DNA of 64,000 nucleotides from CBFFRJ01 sp051486985 (GTDB lineage Bacteria > Pseudomonadota > Gammaproteobacteria > Enterobacterales > Enterobacteriaceae): positions 1 to 64,000 of the forward strand of contig NZ_JAHVDV010000004.1 of NCBI RefSeq assembly GCF_051486985.1. The letters are read 5' to 3'. Under the pieces are notes generated by a model. The model had not been told where the DNA came from and did not search any database. It was given only the letters and a program-made list of their open reading frames with translations. The position numbers were made by a program, and so were the translations under genes. How positions within the stretch are numbered: position 1 is the first letter of the stretch; every line of letters begins with the position of its first letter. Below are positions 16,003-25,468 of this stretch, piece after piece.

Positions 16003-18156
16003 TTAGTGGTGTGAAGCGGTTTTCACGCCGCCTTCCGGCACCGGCACATATGGCGTTTCTTTGTCAGTACGCACGGTGTTATTGCGCACCTGCAGCCAGG
16101 TTTTGATGCCGTAGAAAATGATGCTGTAGACCACCACCAGGAACAGAATGCTCAGGCCCGCGTTGGTGTAGTTGTTCACCACGATATGGTTCATGTTAGC
16201 AATCTGCTGGGCAGTCAGATCAGCGCCGCCTGCGGCAATTTTCGCTTTGTACTGGTTAGCCATGAAGAAGAAGCCTTCCAGTTGCGGGTTGGCGCTGAAC
16301 AGTTTCAGACCCAGTGCCCAGGTGGTGCACAGCAGCAGCCACAATGCCGGGATCACGGTGACCCAGATGTATCTGGTGCGCTGCATTTTGATCAGCACCA
16401 CGGTACCCAGTACCAGCGCCACGGCAGCCAGCATCTGGTTAGAGATACCGAACAGCGGCCAGAGGCTCTTCACGCCACCCAGCGGATCAACCACACCCTG
16501 ATACAGCAGATAGCCCCAGAGACCTACGCAACCGGCAGTACCGATGATACCTGCCACCAGAGAGTCGGTTTTCTTGAGGAAGGGAACGAAGTTACCCAGC
16601 AGGTCCTGCAGCATAAAGCGGCCCGCGCGGGTACCTGCATCCAGCGCGGTCAGGATAAACAGCGCTTCAAACAGAATACCGAAGTGGTACCAGAAGCCCA
16701 TGTCAGCCATCGGCATGATTTTATGGAACACGTGAGCGATACCTACCGCCAGTGTCGGCGCGCCGCCGGCACGGTTCAGTACGGAAGGTTCACCGATGTC
16801 TTTGGCAGTCTGCATGATCTGCTCAGGGGAGATAACAAAGCCCCAGGAGCTGACGGTCGCCGCCGCATGTGCGCTGACGTCTTTCAGTTGCGCCATGATC
16901 ATGGCTGCATTTTCGCCACCCATTTCATGCAGGTTAGGCATGGTGATGCCAAGGCCAGCAGGCGGGGTATTCATGGCGAAGTAGAGGCCCGGTTCGATGA
17001 TTGAAGCTGCAACCAGCGCCATGACAGCGACGAAAGACTCCATCAGCATTGCGCCGTAACCGATAAAGCGGGCATCGGTTTCGTTAGCCAGCAGCTTCGG
17101 TGTTGTGCCGGAGGCAATCAGGGCATGGAAGCCGGAGACCGCGCCACAGGCGATGGTGATAAACAGGAACGGGAACAGTGCACCTTTCCATAGCGGCCCG
17201 GTGCCGTCAATATACGGCGTAATCGCCGGCATTTTCAGCTCAGGGTTCAGAATGACAATGCCCAGCGCCAGGCCGACGATAACGCCGATTTTCAGGAAGG
17301 TCGCCAGGTAGTCGCGCGGTGCCAGAATCAGCCATACCGGCAGCAGCGCAGAGATAAACGCATAGCCAATCAGTGCGAAGGTGATGGTGGTGTCTTTAAA
17401 GGTCAGCGCCGGGCCCCAGTACGGGTCATGAGCGATGATGCCGCCGAAGTAAATGGATGCCACCAGCAGCACGATACCAATCACGGACACTTCACCCACA
17501 CGGCCTGGGCGCAGGAAACGCATGTAGATACCCATGAACAGCGCAATCGGCACGGTAGAGCAGACGGTAAACACACCCCACGGGCTTTCTGCCAGTGCTT
17601 TCACCACAATCAGCGCCAGTACGGCGAGGATGATTATCATGATTAAGAAGCAGCCGAACAGCGCAATGGTGCCTGGTACACGGCCCATCTCTTCTTTGAT
17701 CATCTCACCCAGAGAAGCGCCGTTACGGCGGGAAGAGATAAACAGCACCATGAAGTCCTGTACGGCACCAGCCAGTACCACCCCTGCCAGTAGCCACAGC
17801 GTACCCGGCAGGTAGCCCATCTGCGCAGCCAGAACCGGCCCCACCAGCGGGCCTGCACCGGCGATAGCCGCAAAGTGGTGACCAAACAGGACGTAACGGT
17901 TAGTGGGAACGTAGTTCAGACCGTCATTGTTAATGACCGCAGGCGTGGAACGCGTAGGGTCCAGCTTCATCACTTTTTGCGCGATGTAGAGGCTGTAGTA
18001 GCGGTAGGCCACAAGGTAAACAGAGACGGAGGCAACCACAATCCACAGCGAGCTGACGTGCTCACCGCGGCGTAATGCAACGACGGATAAGCAGAAGGCA
18101 CCGAGGATGCCGAGGATCACCCAAGGTATATGTTTGAATAGCTTTTTAGTATCCAT
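16003..18156 (-). CDS. btsT: Pyruvate/proton symporter BtsT
   Basis: A 717-residue CstA-family carbon-starvation transporter with about 16-18 membrane helices. It contains conserved stretches such as FGHHFAAIAGAGPLVGPVLAAQ and NHIVVNNYTNAGLSILFL that match E. coli BtsT (YjiY). It imports pyruvate with protons at high affinity when amino acids become limiting. Start MDTKKLFKHIPWV matches E. coli; 24 additional in-frame codons upstream are probably untranslated. Upstream lie tandem ACCGC-type repeats expected for the LytTR response regulator BtsR and a CRP site, matching known two-input control in E. coli. Confidence 0.95.
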   Translation of the reverse strand: MDTKKLFKHIPWVILGILGAFCLSVVALRRGEHVSSLWIVVASVSVYLVAYRYYSLYIAQKVMKLDPTRSTPAVINNDGLNYVPTNRYVLFGHHFAAIAGAGPLVGPVLAAQMGYLPGTLWLLAGVVLAGAVQDFMVLFISSRRNGASLGEMIKEEMGRVPGTIALFGCFLIMIIILAVLALIVVKALAESPWGVFTVCSTVPIALFMGIYMRFLRPGRVGEVSVIGIVLLVASIYFGGIIAHDPYWGPALTFKDTTITFALIGYAFISALLPVWLILAPRDYLATFLKIGVIVGLALGIVILNPELKMPAITPYIDGTGPLWKGALFPFLFITIACGAVSGFHALIASGTTPKLLANETDARFIGYGAMLMESFVAVMALVAASIIEPGLYFAMNTPPAGLGITMPNLHEMGGENAAMIMAQLKDVSAHAAATVSSWGFVISPEQIMQTAKDIGEPSVLNRAGGAPTLAVGIAHVFHKIMPMADMGFWYHFGILFEALFILTALDAGTRAGRFMLQDLLGNFVPFLKKTDSLVAGIIGTAGCVGLWGYLLYQGVVDPLGGVKSLWPLFGISNQMLAAVALVLGTVVLIKMQRTRYIWVTVIPALWLLLCTTWALGLKLFSANPQLEGFFFMANQYKAKIAAGGADLTAQQIANMNHIVVNNYTNAGLSILFLVVVYSIIFYGIKTWLQVRNNTVRTDKETPYVPVPEGGVKTASHH

Positions 18157-18263
18157 ATCAGACCTGATTAACAGAAAAATGGAGTGAAGGTTGATGTGTT
18201 GAAAGTCGATTTTGCTGGTGGCGATCATGACAAATTACAAGCCTGAAAAGGGCGGGATTTGGG

Positions 18264-18332
18264 TAAGTGGCAGGAAAACGGGGGTAAGCGGTCAGCCCAA
18301 GGGGTAAGCGGTTTTATACCGGTTTAAGCGGT
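18264..18332 (-). promoter_or_regulatory. Tandem LytTR-type (BtsR) operator repeats before btsT
   Basis: TAAGCGGT (minus strand ACCGCTTA) occurs at 18285, 18305 and 18325, exactly 20 bp apart, and a weaker copy TAAGTGG lies 21 bp before the first. Direct repeats about two helical turns apart are typical of LytTR-domain response regulators, and BtsR is the known activator of btsT. Confidence 0.7.
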
Positions 18333-18340
18333 TAAAAATG

Positions 18341-18356
18341 TGTGATGCAGATCACG
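18341..18356. promoter_or_regulatory. CRP-cAMP site
   Basis: TGTGATGCAGATCACG matches TGTGA-N6-TCACA with one mismatch. It adjoins the tandem repeats upstream of btsT, where catabolite control is known in E. coli. Confidence 0.8.
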
Positions 18357-18453
18357 AGGCTTTGCGCTGGTTTTCCGGTTTCTCTGGACGGTCTTAACGG
18401 GGTGTTATGCAAAATGATTAATGTAAACAATCAGCTTTTAGCCAACCCGACTC

Positions 18454-18480
18454 TAAAGTTTTCGCTTTCCAGGCCGAAAA
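18454..18480 (+). promoter_or_regulatory. Sigma-28 (FliA) flagellar promoter of tsr
   Basis: TAAAGTTT, then 11 bases, then GCCGAAAA, against the consensus TAAAGTTT-N11-GCCGATAA: only one mismatch. It ends 29 bases before the tsr start, placing tsr in the class III flagellar regulon. Confidence 0.9.
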
Positions 18481-18509
18481 GTTGATGTCTGGATAAGGGA
18501 TGGAAAAAC

Positions 18510-20171
18510 ATGTTAAACCGTATGAAACTTGTCACCAGTTTACTTGTGGTACTGGGACTCTTTGGCCTTTTGCAACTTACCTCTGGCGGCTTGTTCTTTA
18601 ACGCACTCAAGCACGACAAAGAAAACTTCACCGTTTTACAAACGATTCGTCAACAGCAATCCACGCTGAACGCCAGCTGGGTCGCGCTTTTGCAAACCCG
18701 TAATACCCTCAACCGCGCCGGGATCCGTTACATGATGGATCAGAATCAGATTGGCAGCGGTGCAACCGTGAATGACCTGATGCAGATCGCCAGCACCTCT
18801 CTCAAGCAGGCGGAAATCAACTGGAAGGCGTATCAATCCGCCCCACGTGACCCGCGTCAGAATGAGTCAGCCGCTGCCGAAATTAATCGCACTTATGATA
18901 TTTACCATAATGCGTTGGCGGAGCTGATCCAGTTGCTTGGCGCAGGTAAAATCAATGAGTTCTTCGACCAGCCGACGCAGGGCTACCAGGACGCCTTTGA
19001 GAAACCCTATCTGGATTACCTTCAGCAAAACGATCGCCTCTATGCTATCGCCGTAGAAGAGAGCAACAGCTCCTACTCTACTGCCGTGTGGATAATCATT
19101 ACGGTTCTGTTGGTAGTGATGTTCGTGATCCTGGCAGTATGGATGGGCATTAAACGCGGCATGATTGCCCCGATGAACCACCTCATCGAAAACATCCGTC
19201 ATATTGCGGGTGGCGATCTGGAACAAACCATCAACGTTCACGGCACGAACGAAATGGGACAACTGGCAGAAAGTCTGCGCCATATGCAGAGCGAGCTGGT
19301 GCGTACCGTGGGCGATGTGCGTAACGGCGCTGATGCGATTTACAGCGGTGCGAGCGAAATTTCCGCCGGTAACAACGATCTCTCTTCCCGTACGGAACAG
19401 CAGGCCGCTTCTCTGGAAGAGACCGCTGCCAGCATGGAAGAGCTGACCGCAACGGTGAAACAGAACGCCGAAAACGCCCGTCAGGCAAGCCACCTGGCGC
19501 TCAGTGCTTCCGGCACCGCGCAGAAAGGCGGCAAGGTGGTGGATAACGTGGTGCAGACCATGCGCGACATTACCGCCAGTTCCCAGAAAATTGCTGACAT
19601 CATCAGCGTGATCGACGGCATTGCCTTCCAGACTAACATCCTGGCACTGAACGCCGCCGTTGAAGCAGCACGAGCCGGTGAACAGGGCCGTGGCTTTGCG
19701 GTGGTGGCAGGGGAAGTGCGTAACCTGGCCCAGCGCAGTGCGCAGGCTGCCCGTGAAATCAAAGGATTGATTGAGGACTCGGTGAGCCGCGTTGAACTGG
19801 GGTCAACCCTGGTAGAAAGCGCCGGTGAAACTATGGATGAAATCGTCAGCGCGGTAACCCGCGTGACCGACATCATGGGCGAGATCGCCTCTGCTTCTGA
19901 TGAGCAGAGCCGTGGTATCGACCAGGTGGGTCTGGCGGTAGCTGAAATGGATCGTGTGACGCAGCAGAACGCCTCGCTGGTAGAAGAGTCCGCTGCGGCC
20001 GCCGCCGCACTGGAAGAGCAGGCCAGCCGTCTGACGCAGGCCGTTGCTGTGTTCCGCACCCGTCGGATTACCCGCGAAACAGCGGCTGCACCGGTGCTGA
20101 TCAAACCTAACTTGTCTAAACCACTGATGGCGAAAGCTACCGGCGGCGAAGACAACTGGGAAACCTTCTAA
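18510..20171 (+). CDS. tsr: Serine chemoreceptor Tsr
   Basis: A 553-residue methyl-accepting chemotaxis protein: membrane helix 1 (about 6-30), periplasmic four-helix ligand domain, membrane helix 2 (about 190-213), HAMP, then the signalling hairpin with the highly conserved tip IDGIAFQTNILALNAAVEAARAGEQGRGFAVVA. Ligand residues Arg64, Arg69 and Arg73 and the QPTQGYQ Thr of the serine pocket are present. It ends NWETF, the CheR/CheB tether pentapeptide. It senses serine, and in E. coli also AI-2, pH and temperature. A sigma-28 promoter precedes it. Confidence 0.96.
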   Translation: MLNRMKLVTSLLVVLGLFGLLQLTSGGLFFNALKHDKENFTVLQTIRQQQSTLNASWVALLQTRNTLNRAGIRYMMDQNQIGSGATVNDLMQIASTSLKQAEINWKAYQSAPRDPRQNESAAAEINRTYDIYHNALAELIQLLGAGKINEFFDQPTQGYQDAFEKPYLDYLQQNDRLYAIAVEESNSSYSTAVWIIITVLLVVMFVILAVWMGIKRGMIAPMNHLIENIRHIAGGDLEQTINVHGTNEMGQLAESLRHMQSELVRTVGDVRNGADAIYSGASEISAGNNDLSSRTEQQAASLEETAASMEELTATVKQNAENARQASHLALSASGTAQKGGKVVDNVVQTMRDITASSQKIADIISVIDGIAFQTNILALNAAVEAARAGEQGRGFAVVAGEVRNLAQRSAQAAREIKGLIEDSVSRVELGSTLVESAGETMDEIVSAVTRVTDIMGEIASASDEQSRGIDQVGLAVAEMDRVTQQNASLVEESAAAAAALEEQASRLTQAVAVFRTRRITRETAAAPVLIKPNLSKPLMAKATGGEDNWETF

Positions 20172-20204
20172 GCCCGAATGCGCCCTGCTGATGCGGGGCG
20201 CGTT

Positions 20205-20492
20205 TTATCTCAGCCTTTCACTGACGAGGATACAGGCTTCACTGTTTTCACGTTTTCCTACCGCAACCACTGCAATGACCAAAACATCCTCAATGGCCTG
20301 ATAAACGAGCCTGAAACCTGATGCGCGTAATTTGATTTTATAGCAAACAGGTAAGCCTCTTAACCTTGCTGAGGGTATGTGCGGGTTTTCAGGACATTTT
20401 TGGCGTTTTCTGGCGAACTGCTGCTAAATAGCGTTATCGAGTTTTTCCCCTTCCCGAAGTGCGTCCTTCCTGAACTTAACGCGATATCTCAT
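20205..20492 (-). pseudogene. RelE/StbE-type toxin with an in-frame stop
   Basis: The frame starts ATG (MRYRVKFRKDALREGEKLDNAI), is cut by TAG at codon 23 (20424-20426), then resumes in the same frame: RKRQKCPENPHIPSARLRGLP, YKIKLRASGFRLVYQ and VVAVGKREN, the hallmark motifs of RelE/StbE mRNA-cleaving toxins. Without the stop it would be 95 residues, the normal length. ATG overlaps the upstream antitoxin stop (ATGA), the usual coupling. The nonsense codon plus the broken antitoxin show a dead module. Confidence 0.8.
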
Positions 20493-20739
20493 AAGTATTT
20501 ATCCAGATCGATATCGACCAGTTCTTGCTGATCACGTTCTTTCACCAGGCGAATCAGCTTATTGTCGTCCAGGAGTTCAAGCATTTTTTTATAACGTGCT
20601 GTCTGATGCAGTAAAACACAGGCTGATTACGCTTGAGAATCGCAACAGGGTAACCCGCACCTGCGTTGGCGGTCGCCATCGGGTTTTTCTTCAGTTGGCT
20701 GACACTCGCACGGGTATTACTCAGGGAGGCTATAGAAAA
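20489..20739 (-). pseudogene. Phd/YefM (StbD)-type antitoxin, frameshifted and without a start
   Basis: One frame reads SLSNTRASVSQLKKNPMATA then GYPVAILKRNQPVFYC, the Phd/YefM family core. A frame change near 20607-20615 is needed to continue into QTARYKKMLELLDDNKLIRL and VDIDLDKYL. No ATG, GTG or TTG precedes the first part; a TAA lies just upstream. The partner toxin downstream carries a nonsense codon. Both genes are therefore decayed. Confidence 0.75.
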
Positions 20740-20808
20740 TTATGACCGCCTGAAAGGAGTGCGTCGTACAGGGTCGGTTATGCTTAAGAATTAAACCTGG
20801 AGGACAGT

Positions 20809-21621
20809 ATGAAACTGACTACCCTTTCCGCCCTTCACTACAGCAGCGAGCAGCTCTCCTGCTTTTTAGGCGCGTGTTTTGAAGGCTACAGCGTACCCGT
20901 TTCTCTCACTGCTGAACGTTTTGCCCTGCGTTTCGGCGCGGAAGATATCAGCCTTACCGACTCTTGCGTCTGGTGGGAAGGGGAGACACTGGTGGCGATA
21001 GCGATCATCACACAGCGTAGCGACACCGCGAGGCTGGCGGCGTATGCCGTGCGCCCTGCATACCGGGGGAAGGGCATCAGTAAGCGGCTACTGGCACCTC
21101 TGTTCGAGAGACTAAGGCAAAAGGGCATCAGGCAACTGCGCCTGGAAGTGATTGCAGATAACCTTGCCGGTATCGGTCTTTATCGGTCACTGGGGTTTGA
21201 ACAACAGCGGGTGCTACGGGGCTATCAGGGCGCTACCTCTTCCGCCTCCGGGGAGAACGTACTGCGCGACGTGAATCCGCTTGAACTAATCTTGCGAGCC
21301 GCGAAGGAGGTGAAAAACACACTTCCCTGGCAACTCGATCCGCTTTCTCTCCTCACGCTGCCTTGTCAGGTGTATGAGTACCGTAAGCATGCGTATGCCG
21401 CCATTTCAATGTTGATGGATGCGCCCTCGCTGCGTTTTATTTATGTTGAGCCGGAATATCGCGGTAACGGGGTGGCGCGCGAGATGTTGACGGTTCTGCA
21501 TCACCGCTTTGCAGGGCTGAGTACACCGGTGGCAGTGCCGGAATCTTTTACCCCGCTGTTTGTGTCAGCGGGGTATTGCCTGATGGATATCAGGCAGCTG
21601 GAAATGCGGGCGATGCTTTGA
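20809..21621 (+). CDS. Double GNAT-fold acetyltransferase
   Basis: A 270-residue protein. The first GNAT domain (about residues 1-150) has the acetyl-CoA loop RPAYRGKGISKRLL and LEVIADNLAGIGLYRSLGFEQQR. A second, shorter GNAT-like half (about 180-270) has FIYVEPEYRGNGVAREML. Only the first has the full A and B motifs. The substrate is unknown. A strong ribosome site (CTGGAGGA) precedes the ATG. Its 3' end converges with opgB, 15 bases away. Confidence 0.8.
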   Translation: MKLTTLSALHYSSEQLSCFLGACFEGYSVPVSLTAERFALRFGAEDISLTDSCVWWEGETLVAIAIITQRSDTARLAAYAVRPAYRGKGISKRLLAPLFERLRQKGIRQLRLEVIADNLAGIGLYRSLGFEQQRVLRGYQGATSSASGENVLRDVNPLELILRAAKEVKNTLPWQLDPLSLLTLPCQVYEYRKHAYAAISMLMDAPSLRFIYVEPEYRGNGVAREMLTVLHHRFAGLSTPVAVPESFTPLFVSAGYCLMDIRQLEMRAML

Positions 21622-21636
21622 TGTTCGCCGAATGTT

Positions 21637-23928
21637 TTAACCGTTGGTATTTACGACTTTGATTTCCACCATCCCAATCCCGAGCTTACGGGGTGAGTGA
21701 CCGAGAATATTGCCTTCATTCGTCGATACGGGTTCCGGCGGGACAATCACCAACCTGTTACTGCGGCCCGGATTGGAGAAACGAAGCGTGGTTGTGGACA
21801 CGTCGTTGCCAAGAGTGAGCACTTGCTCTTCTTTGCCCACTCGCACCGGGATCGGTTTATTGGCGTTCGGTCCAAAAGCCCTGGCGGTGATCACCAGTTC
21901 AAAGTTTTCCGGGAGCGGATCGTTAAACTCAATGGACACCTCTTCCCCCAGCCGCGCGTTAGACCAGCGCCCCCAGCTTTCAGGGCGGGAAATGCCGCTA
22001 AACTTTTTCACCTCTTGTGGTGCGCCGGCCACGTTAAAAATAAAGCTGTCGGCTTTATAGCGAATATCATCATCGACAATTTTTAGCATATCGACGTTTT
22101 GTTTATAGCGATCGGTGGCGATCACCGTCTCTTTTATCGCGGTCTTGCCTTTCCACTGGGCCTGGTCGACCCGCTGCACGTGTTGCTCGCCGCCGAGCTG
22201 CCCCTGAGAGACACACCAGTCGGTAGAGAGCGCGAATTCCGGTGCCCACAGGCGCGCCATTTTATAGCATTGGTCAATCCAGACGAACTTATCGCGCGGG
22301 GCAAAATCCGCCAGCTGATAGCGCAAAGGGGCGGAGTATTCACTTTCTGGCAGGGGTTCGACCCGCTTGTCCGAAACGCGGACCAGCAGCGGCAGACGGA
22401 ATTTACTGCCTGAAAAGGCAATCGTCTGTTTATCCCTGTCGATGGTGAATGCCTCCATCGTCTTCGGAAAGTTCCACAGTCGAATAATGTCCGGCTTCCA
22501 GGCCAGCGCCTTCTCTTTCATGTTAAGAAAGATACCCGAAAGTGACTGCCCGGAGAGGCTGCTTCGTCCGAGGCCAATAAAATTATCGCCACCGAGTATG
22601 TCAAGGACGGTGGCCCCGTTATCCATGGTGTTACGCTTCATGGTCAGGGTATCTTGCTGCACTTCATCGCCCCGGATAACGACGAAGAGGTTTTTACACT
22701 CCTCTTTATTGAGGTATTTCCATGCGGTGTTATTCATGGCCAGATGATCGGAGGAGACCACGATTACGGTCTCTTTAAACCAGGGCGAGGCTTTGATCTT
22801 GTTAATCAGCGCCGCTATATGCTGCTGGCTGCAGGTGACCGCGCTAAAGGATTGGTTGGGCTTACCGTCATACGCATAGCTTTTCCGGTCACAGGTGCGG
22901 GAGATAAAACCGTCAGGATGGTGAGTATCAACCGTTAGCGCGAAAAGAGAGAAGCGTTTGCCGGAACGGGCCAGGGTTTCATATTTTTGCCATACCTCCT
23001 CCAGTACGGTGTCATCGTAGAACCCCCAGTCATTACGATAAGCCGGATCTTTTACCTGGGTTTTGAGTTCCTCTGCCCCGATCAAATTATCGAAACCGTG
23101 GGATTTGAGAAATACATCTTTGCCGGCGAAGCGCAAGTTCGCCCCCTGGATAAAGTAATTTTCGTACCCGGAGTTTTTAAGGATATCGCCAAGGCAGATG
23201 TTCTGCGGGAAAAAGCTGGATACCGAGGCAGAGGCATTACCCTCAAACGGGGCAAATAACGGAATGCCGCACTGGGAAGCGACCATCCCGGCGATGGTGT
23301 AATCGGTGCCGGGCAGCTGTTCCGTGTTAGCAAAATCGAGCCCTTCGTCCTTTAACGCGCCAAGTTCCGGGGTGAGGTCGGGAAAGGCGTTATCATCAAA
23401 ATAGGTGCGTTCCAGACTTTCCCCGTAGATATAGACCAGGTTGAGTTTGGGATGGGGGATGAATTTTGCAGGCTCTTTGTAATACGCCGTGAAGTCCGGA
23501 TCGCCTTCCCGTGACTGCGATTTCACCAGTTCGGTTAGTTGGCGAAAGGCCGGGCTGGCATCGACGGAGGCCAGCGCCAGCACGAGTGCAAGCAGGCTGT
23601 AACCAAAATGATGAGGCAGATGACGACGGCGGCGTAAGACCCAGCCCAGGGCACAAAAAACAGCGATCAGGGCGACGACAATCCCGACGCCCGGCAGGAT
23701 GTATTTACCGATACCCGCGCCCGTCAGGCTGCTGGTCAGCGTATAAATGACGGCATCGGTAATGCCGTCACCGGTGAAGTAATTACTGGCATACAGGGTG
23801 ATATTGAGCACGACAAAAATGCCCAGCACCAGCAGGGTTGCGGTGAACCACCAGGTATTACGACCCGCTTTCCATGCGTAAATCACCACGGATGCGAGAA
23901 ACAGGGCAATCGACATTAACTCGGACAA
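21637..23928 (-). CDS. opgB: Phosphoglycerol transferase I (OpgB/MdoB)
   Basis: The 763-residue protein equals E. coli OpgB in length. Four N-terminal membrane helices (about 1-140) are followed by a large periplasmic sulfatase/alkaline-phosphatase-fold domain with YIYGESLERTYF and QLPGTDYTIAGM (nucleophile Thr region) and SSDHLAMNN (metal site). It transfers phosphoglycerol from phosphatidylglycerol to osmoregulated periplasmic glucans, and a released soluble form does this between glucans. The ATG start is that of E. coli (MSEL). Monocistronic in appearance. Confidence 0.95.
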   Translation of the reverse strand: MSELMSIALFLASVVIYAWKAGRNTWWFTATLLVLGIFVVLNITLYASNYFTGDGITDAVIYTLTSSLTGAGIGKYILPGVGIVVALIAVFCALGWVLRRRRHLPHHFGYSLLALVLALASVDASPAFRQLTELVKSQSREGDPDFTAYYKEPAKFIPHPKLNLVYIYGESLERTYFDDNAFPDLTPELGALKDEGLDFANTEQLPGTDYTIAGMVASQCGIPLFAPFEGNASASVSSFFPQNICLGDILKNSGYENYFIQGANLRFAGKDVFLKSHGFDNLIGAEELKTQVKDPAYRNDWGFYDDTVLEEVWQKYETLARSGKRFSLFALTVDTHHPDGFISRTCDRKSYAYDGKPNQSFSAVTCSQQHIAALINKIKASPWFKETVIVVSSDHLAMNNTAWKYLNKEECKNLFVVIRGDEVQQDTLTMKRNTMDNGATVLDILGGDNFIGLGRSSLSGQSLSGIFLNMKEKALAWKPDIIRLWNFPKTMEAFTIDRDKQTIAFSGSKFRLPLLVRVSDKRVEPLPESEYSAPLRYQLADFAPRDKFVWIDQCYKMARLWAPEFALSTDWCVSQGQLGGEQHVQRVDQAQWKGKTAIKETVIATDRYKQNVDMLKIVDDDIRYKADSFIFNVAGAPQEVKKFSGISRPESWGRWSNARLGEEVSIEFNDPLPENFELVITARAFGPNANKPIPVRVGKEEQVLTLGNDVSTTTLRFSNPGRSNRLVIVPPEPVSTNEGNILGHSPRKLGIGMVEIKVVNTNG

Positions 23929-24165
23929 CCGTTTTCCCTCATGAAGGCCAGCGTGGCTGCTGGCACCTGTTCATTAACAAAGCGATACAATTTAATGGCG
24001 ATGTAACACAGCTGCAATTGTAGTGTCACGCTAATTGCAAGTTATTAGGAATCGGTTTAGATAGGCGGAAACTTGATCGCTGTCGCTTCTCAACGCGCGT
24101 GGCGGGGGACGGGAGGGGTGAAGAGGGCGTTTGCAGCCGGGACGGGCAAACGCAACAGGAGAAGC

Positions 24166-24654
24166 TTAAGAGAGGAAACTGACGCCCTGTTTCAGCACAA
24201 TATCGCAGGCTTTGGTTTTCACTTTTTCCGCAAGCGGCGTGTTGCCGATATTGTTCAGATTAAGCTGTCCACCGTTTTTGGTGTTCAGCAAACCCTGCAG
24301 CCCTTCAAGATAGTTGGTGTCCTGCTTCTGCTCTGCCGTTCCCAACCCGAGCCTATCCATTACCTGATTTTTAATGTTTTCGGTGTTGGTCAGCGAGGCG
24401 AGCTTGTTTTTCGCGCAGTACGACATAATCCCCGCCGCATTGTTCATGGTGTCAGCACTTAATGACTGACTGCCACCGTTAAGTAAACCGGTGAGCGATG
24501 ACAGGGATAAGCCGCCCTGCTGCGCGCCACTGTTTTGACTAAGCTGGCTGGCAGCGCTGGAAAGGCTCTCCTGCCAGGAAGCGGCGAAGGAGACGCTGGA
24601 AAAGAGCGCACCGCTCACGATGGCAGTGCACAGAAGGCGTTTGGCAACGGACAT
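24166..24654 (-). CDS. yjjA: DUF2501 exported protein YjjA
   Basis: A 162-residue protein with a clear Sec signal peptide (cleavage likely after SVSFA, about residue 24) and a Ser/Gln/Leu-rich mature part (SLSSLTGLLNGGSQSL) ending with a Cys pair spread over MSYCAKN and KACDIVL. It matches E. coli YjjA of the DUF2501 family, of unknown role. It is followed downstream by opgB and preceded by dnaC, as in E. coli. Confidence 0.9.
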   Translation of the reverse strand: MSVAKRLLCTAIVSGALFSSVSFAASWQESLSSAASQLSQNSGAQQGGLSLSSLTGLLNGGSQSLSADTMNNAAGIMSYCAKNKLASLTNTENIKNQVMDRLGLGTAEQKQDTNYLEGLQGLLNTKNGGQLNLNNIGNTPLAEKVKTKACDIVLKQGVSFLS

Positions 24655-24728
24655 GTTCTTACCCTGATGGTGACTGGAAAGGCGACAGTATACACCCCAG
24701 TCGGGTGGCGTTAATCAGGGGACAATTC

Positions 24729-25466
24729 TCAATACTCTTTACCCGTAACGCGGCTGCGGAAGCTGTCCCAGGTGAAGTTGACCCACAGACTGTTACCCAG
24801 ACGCATCCTGTCCATCACGCGCTCCCCCAACAATTTATTCATTTCATCCAGGGTGCTGTTGGTCAGCATGCCGGTAGGGCGTTTAGAGGAAGAACGACGG
24901 TCAACAATCTGATTAATAATCACCTTTTCATACCGCGATTCGGTTTGCATTCCAATCTCATCAATCACCAGCAGATCGACACTGCTCAGATCGTTAAGCA
25001 GTTGCTCTTCGCTGCTTTCACGGTTTCCAAAGGTCTCTTTCATGGCAGACATGATATCGGCGACGGTAATAATCAATACCGACTTGCCACGCAGTAACAG
25101 CTCATTGCAGATGGCAGCAGCGAGATGGTTTTTGCCCGTTCCGGGTTTGCCGGCAAAGATAAAGCTGGCGATGTTGCCTTCAAATTCAGCGACATACTGG
25201 CGTGCCTGGTCCAGTGCGCGCATCTGCCCGTCACACTCCACCTTATAATTTTCAAAAGAGCAGTTCTGGTGCAGGGGACGAATACCGGAGCGGTTGAAGG
25301 TTCGCTGCATTTTCATGGCCCGGTTTTCACGTGCCAGCGCGGCTGACCGAATCTCACCTTGCTCTTTTTGCCAGGCCATAAGCTCTTCGCCCGTTTTAAA
25401 GGCGGGCTGCGTGTTAGCAGGCATCATTTTTTGCAGTCGTTGCATCAATTCGCCGACGTTTTTCAT
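24729..25466 (-). CDS. dnaC: DnaC helicase loader
   Basis: A 245-residue AAA+ ATPase: N-terminal DnaB-binding region (about 1-75), Walker A GKPGTGKNHLAAAI, Walker B LLVIDEIG, and a C-terminal arginine-finger region (RMRLGNSLWVNFTWDSFR). It loads the DnaB helicase at oriC and, with DnaT and Pri proteins, at stalled forks. It starts 2 bases after the dnaT stop, so the two form an operon, as in E. coli. Confidence 0.96.
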   Translation of the reverse strand: MKNVGELMQRLQKMMPANTQPAFKTGEELMAWQKEQGEIRSAALARENRAMKMQRTFNRSGIRPLHQNCSFENYKVECDGQMRALDQARQYVAEFEGNIASFIFAGKPGTGKNHLAAAICNELLLRGKSVLIITVADIMSAMKETFGNRESSEEQLLNDLSSVDLLVIDEIGMQTESRYEKVIINQIVDRRSSSKRPTGMLTNSTLDEMNKLLGERVMDRMRLGNSLWVNFTWDSFRSRVTGKEY

Positions 25467-25468
25467 CG

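Noticed and set aside
16186..17004. A 272-codon + strand open frame opposite btsT
   Set aside because: It lies entirely within btsT on the other strand and has no domain or signal. It results from high GC content.
18157..18228. Extending btsT by 24 codons
   Set aside because: The E. coli homologue starts at MDTKK, and the extra residues have no similarity.
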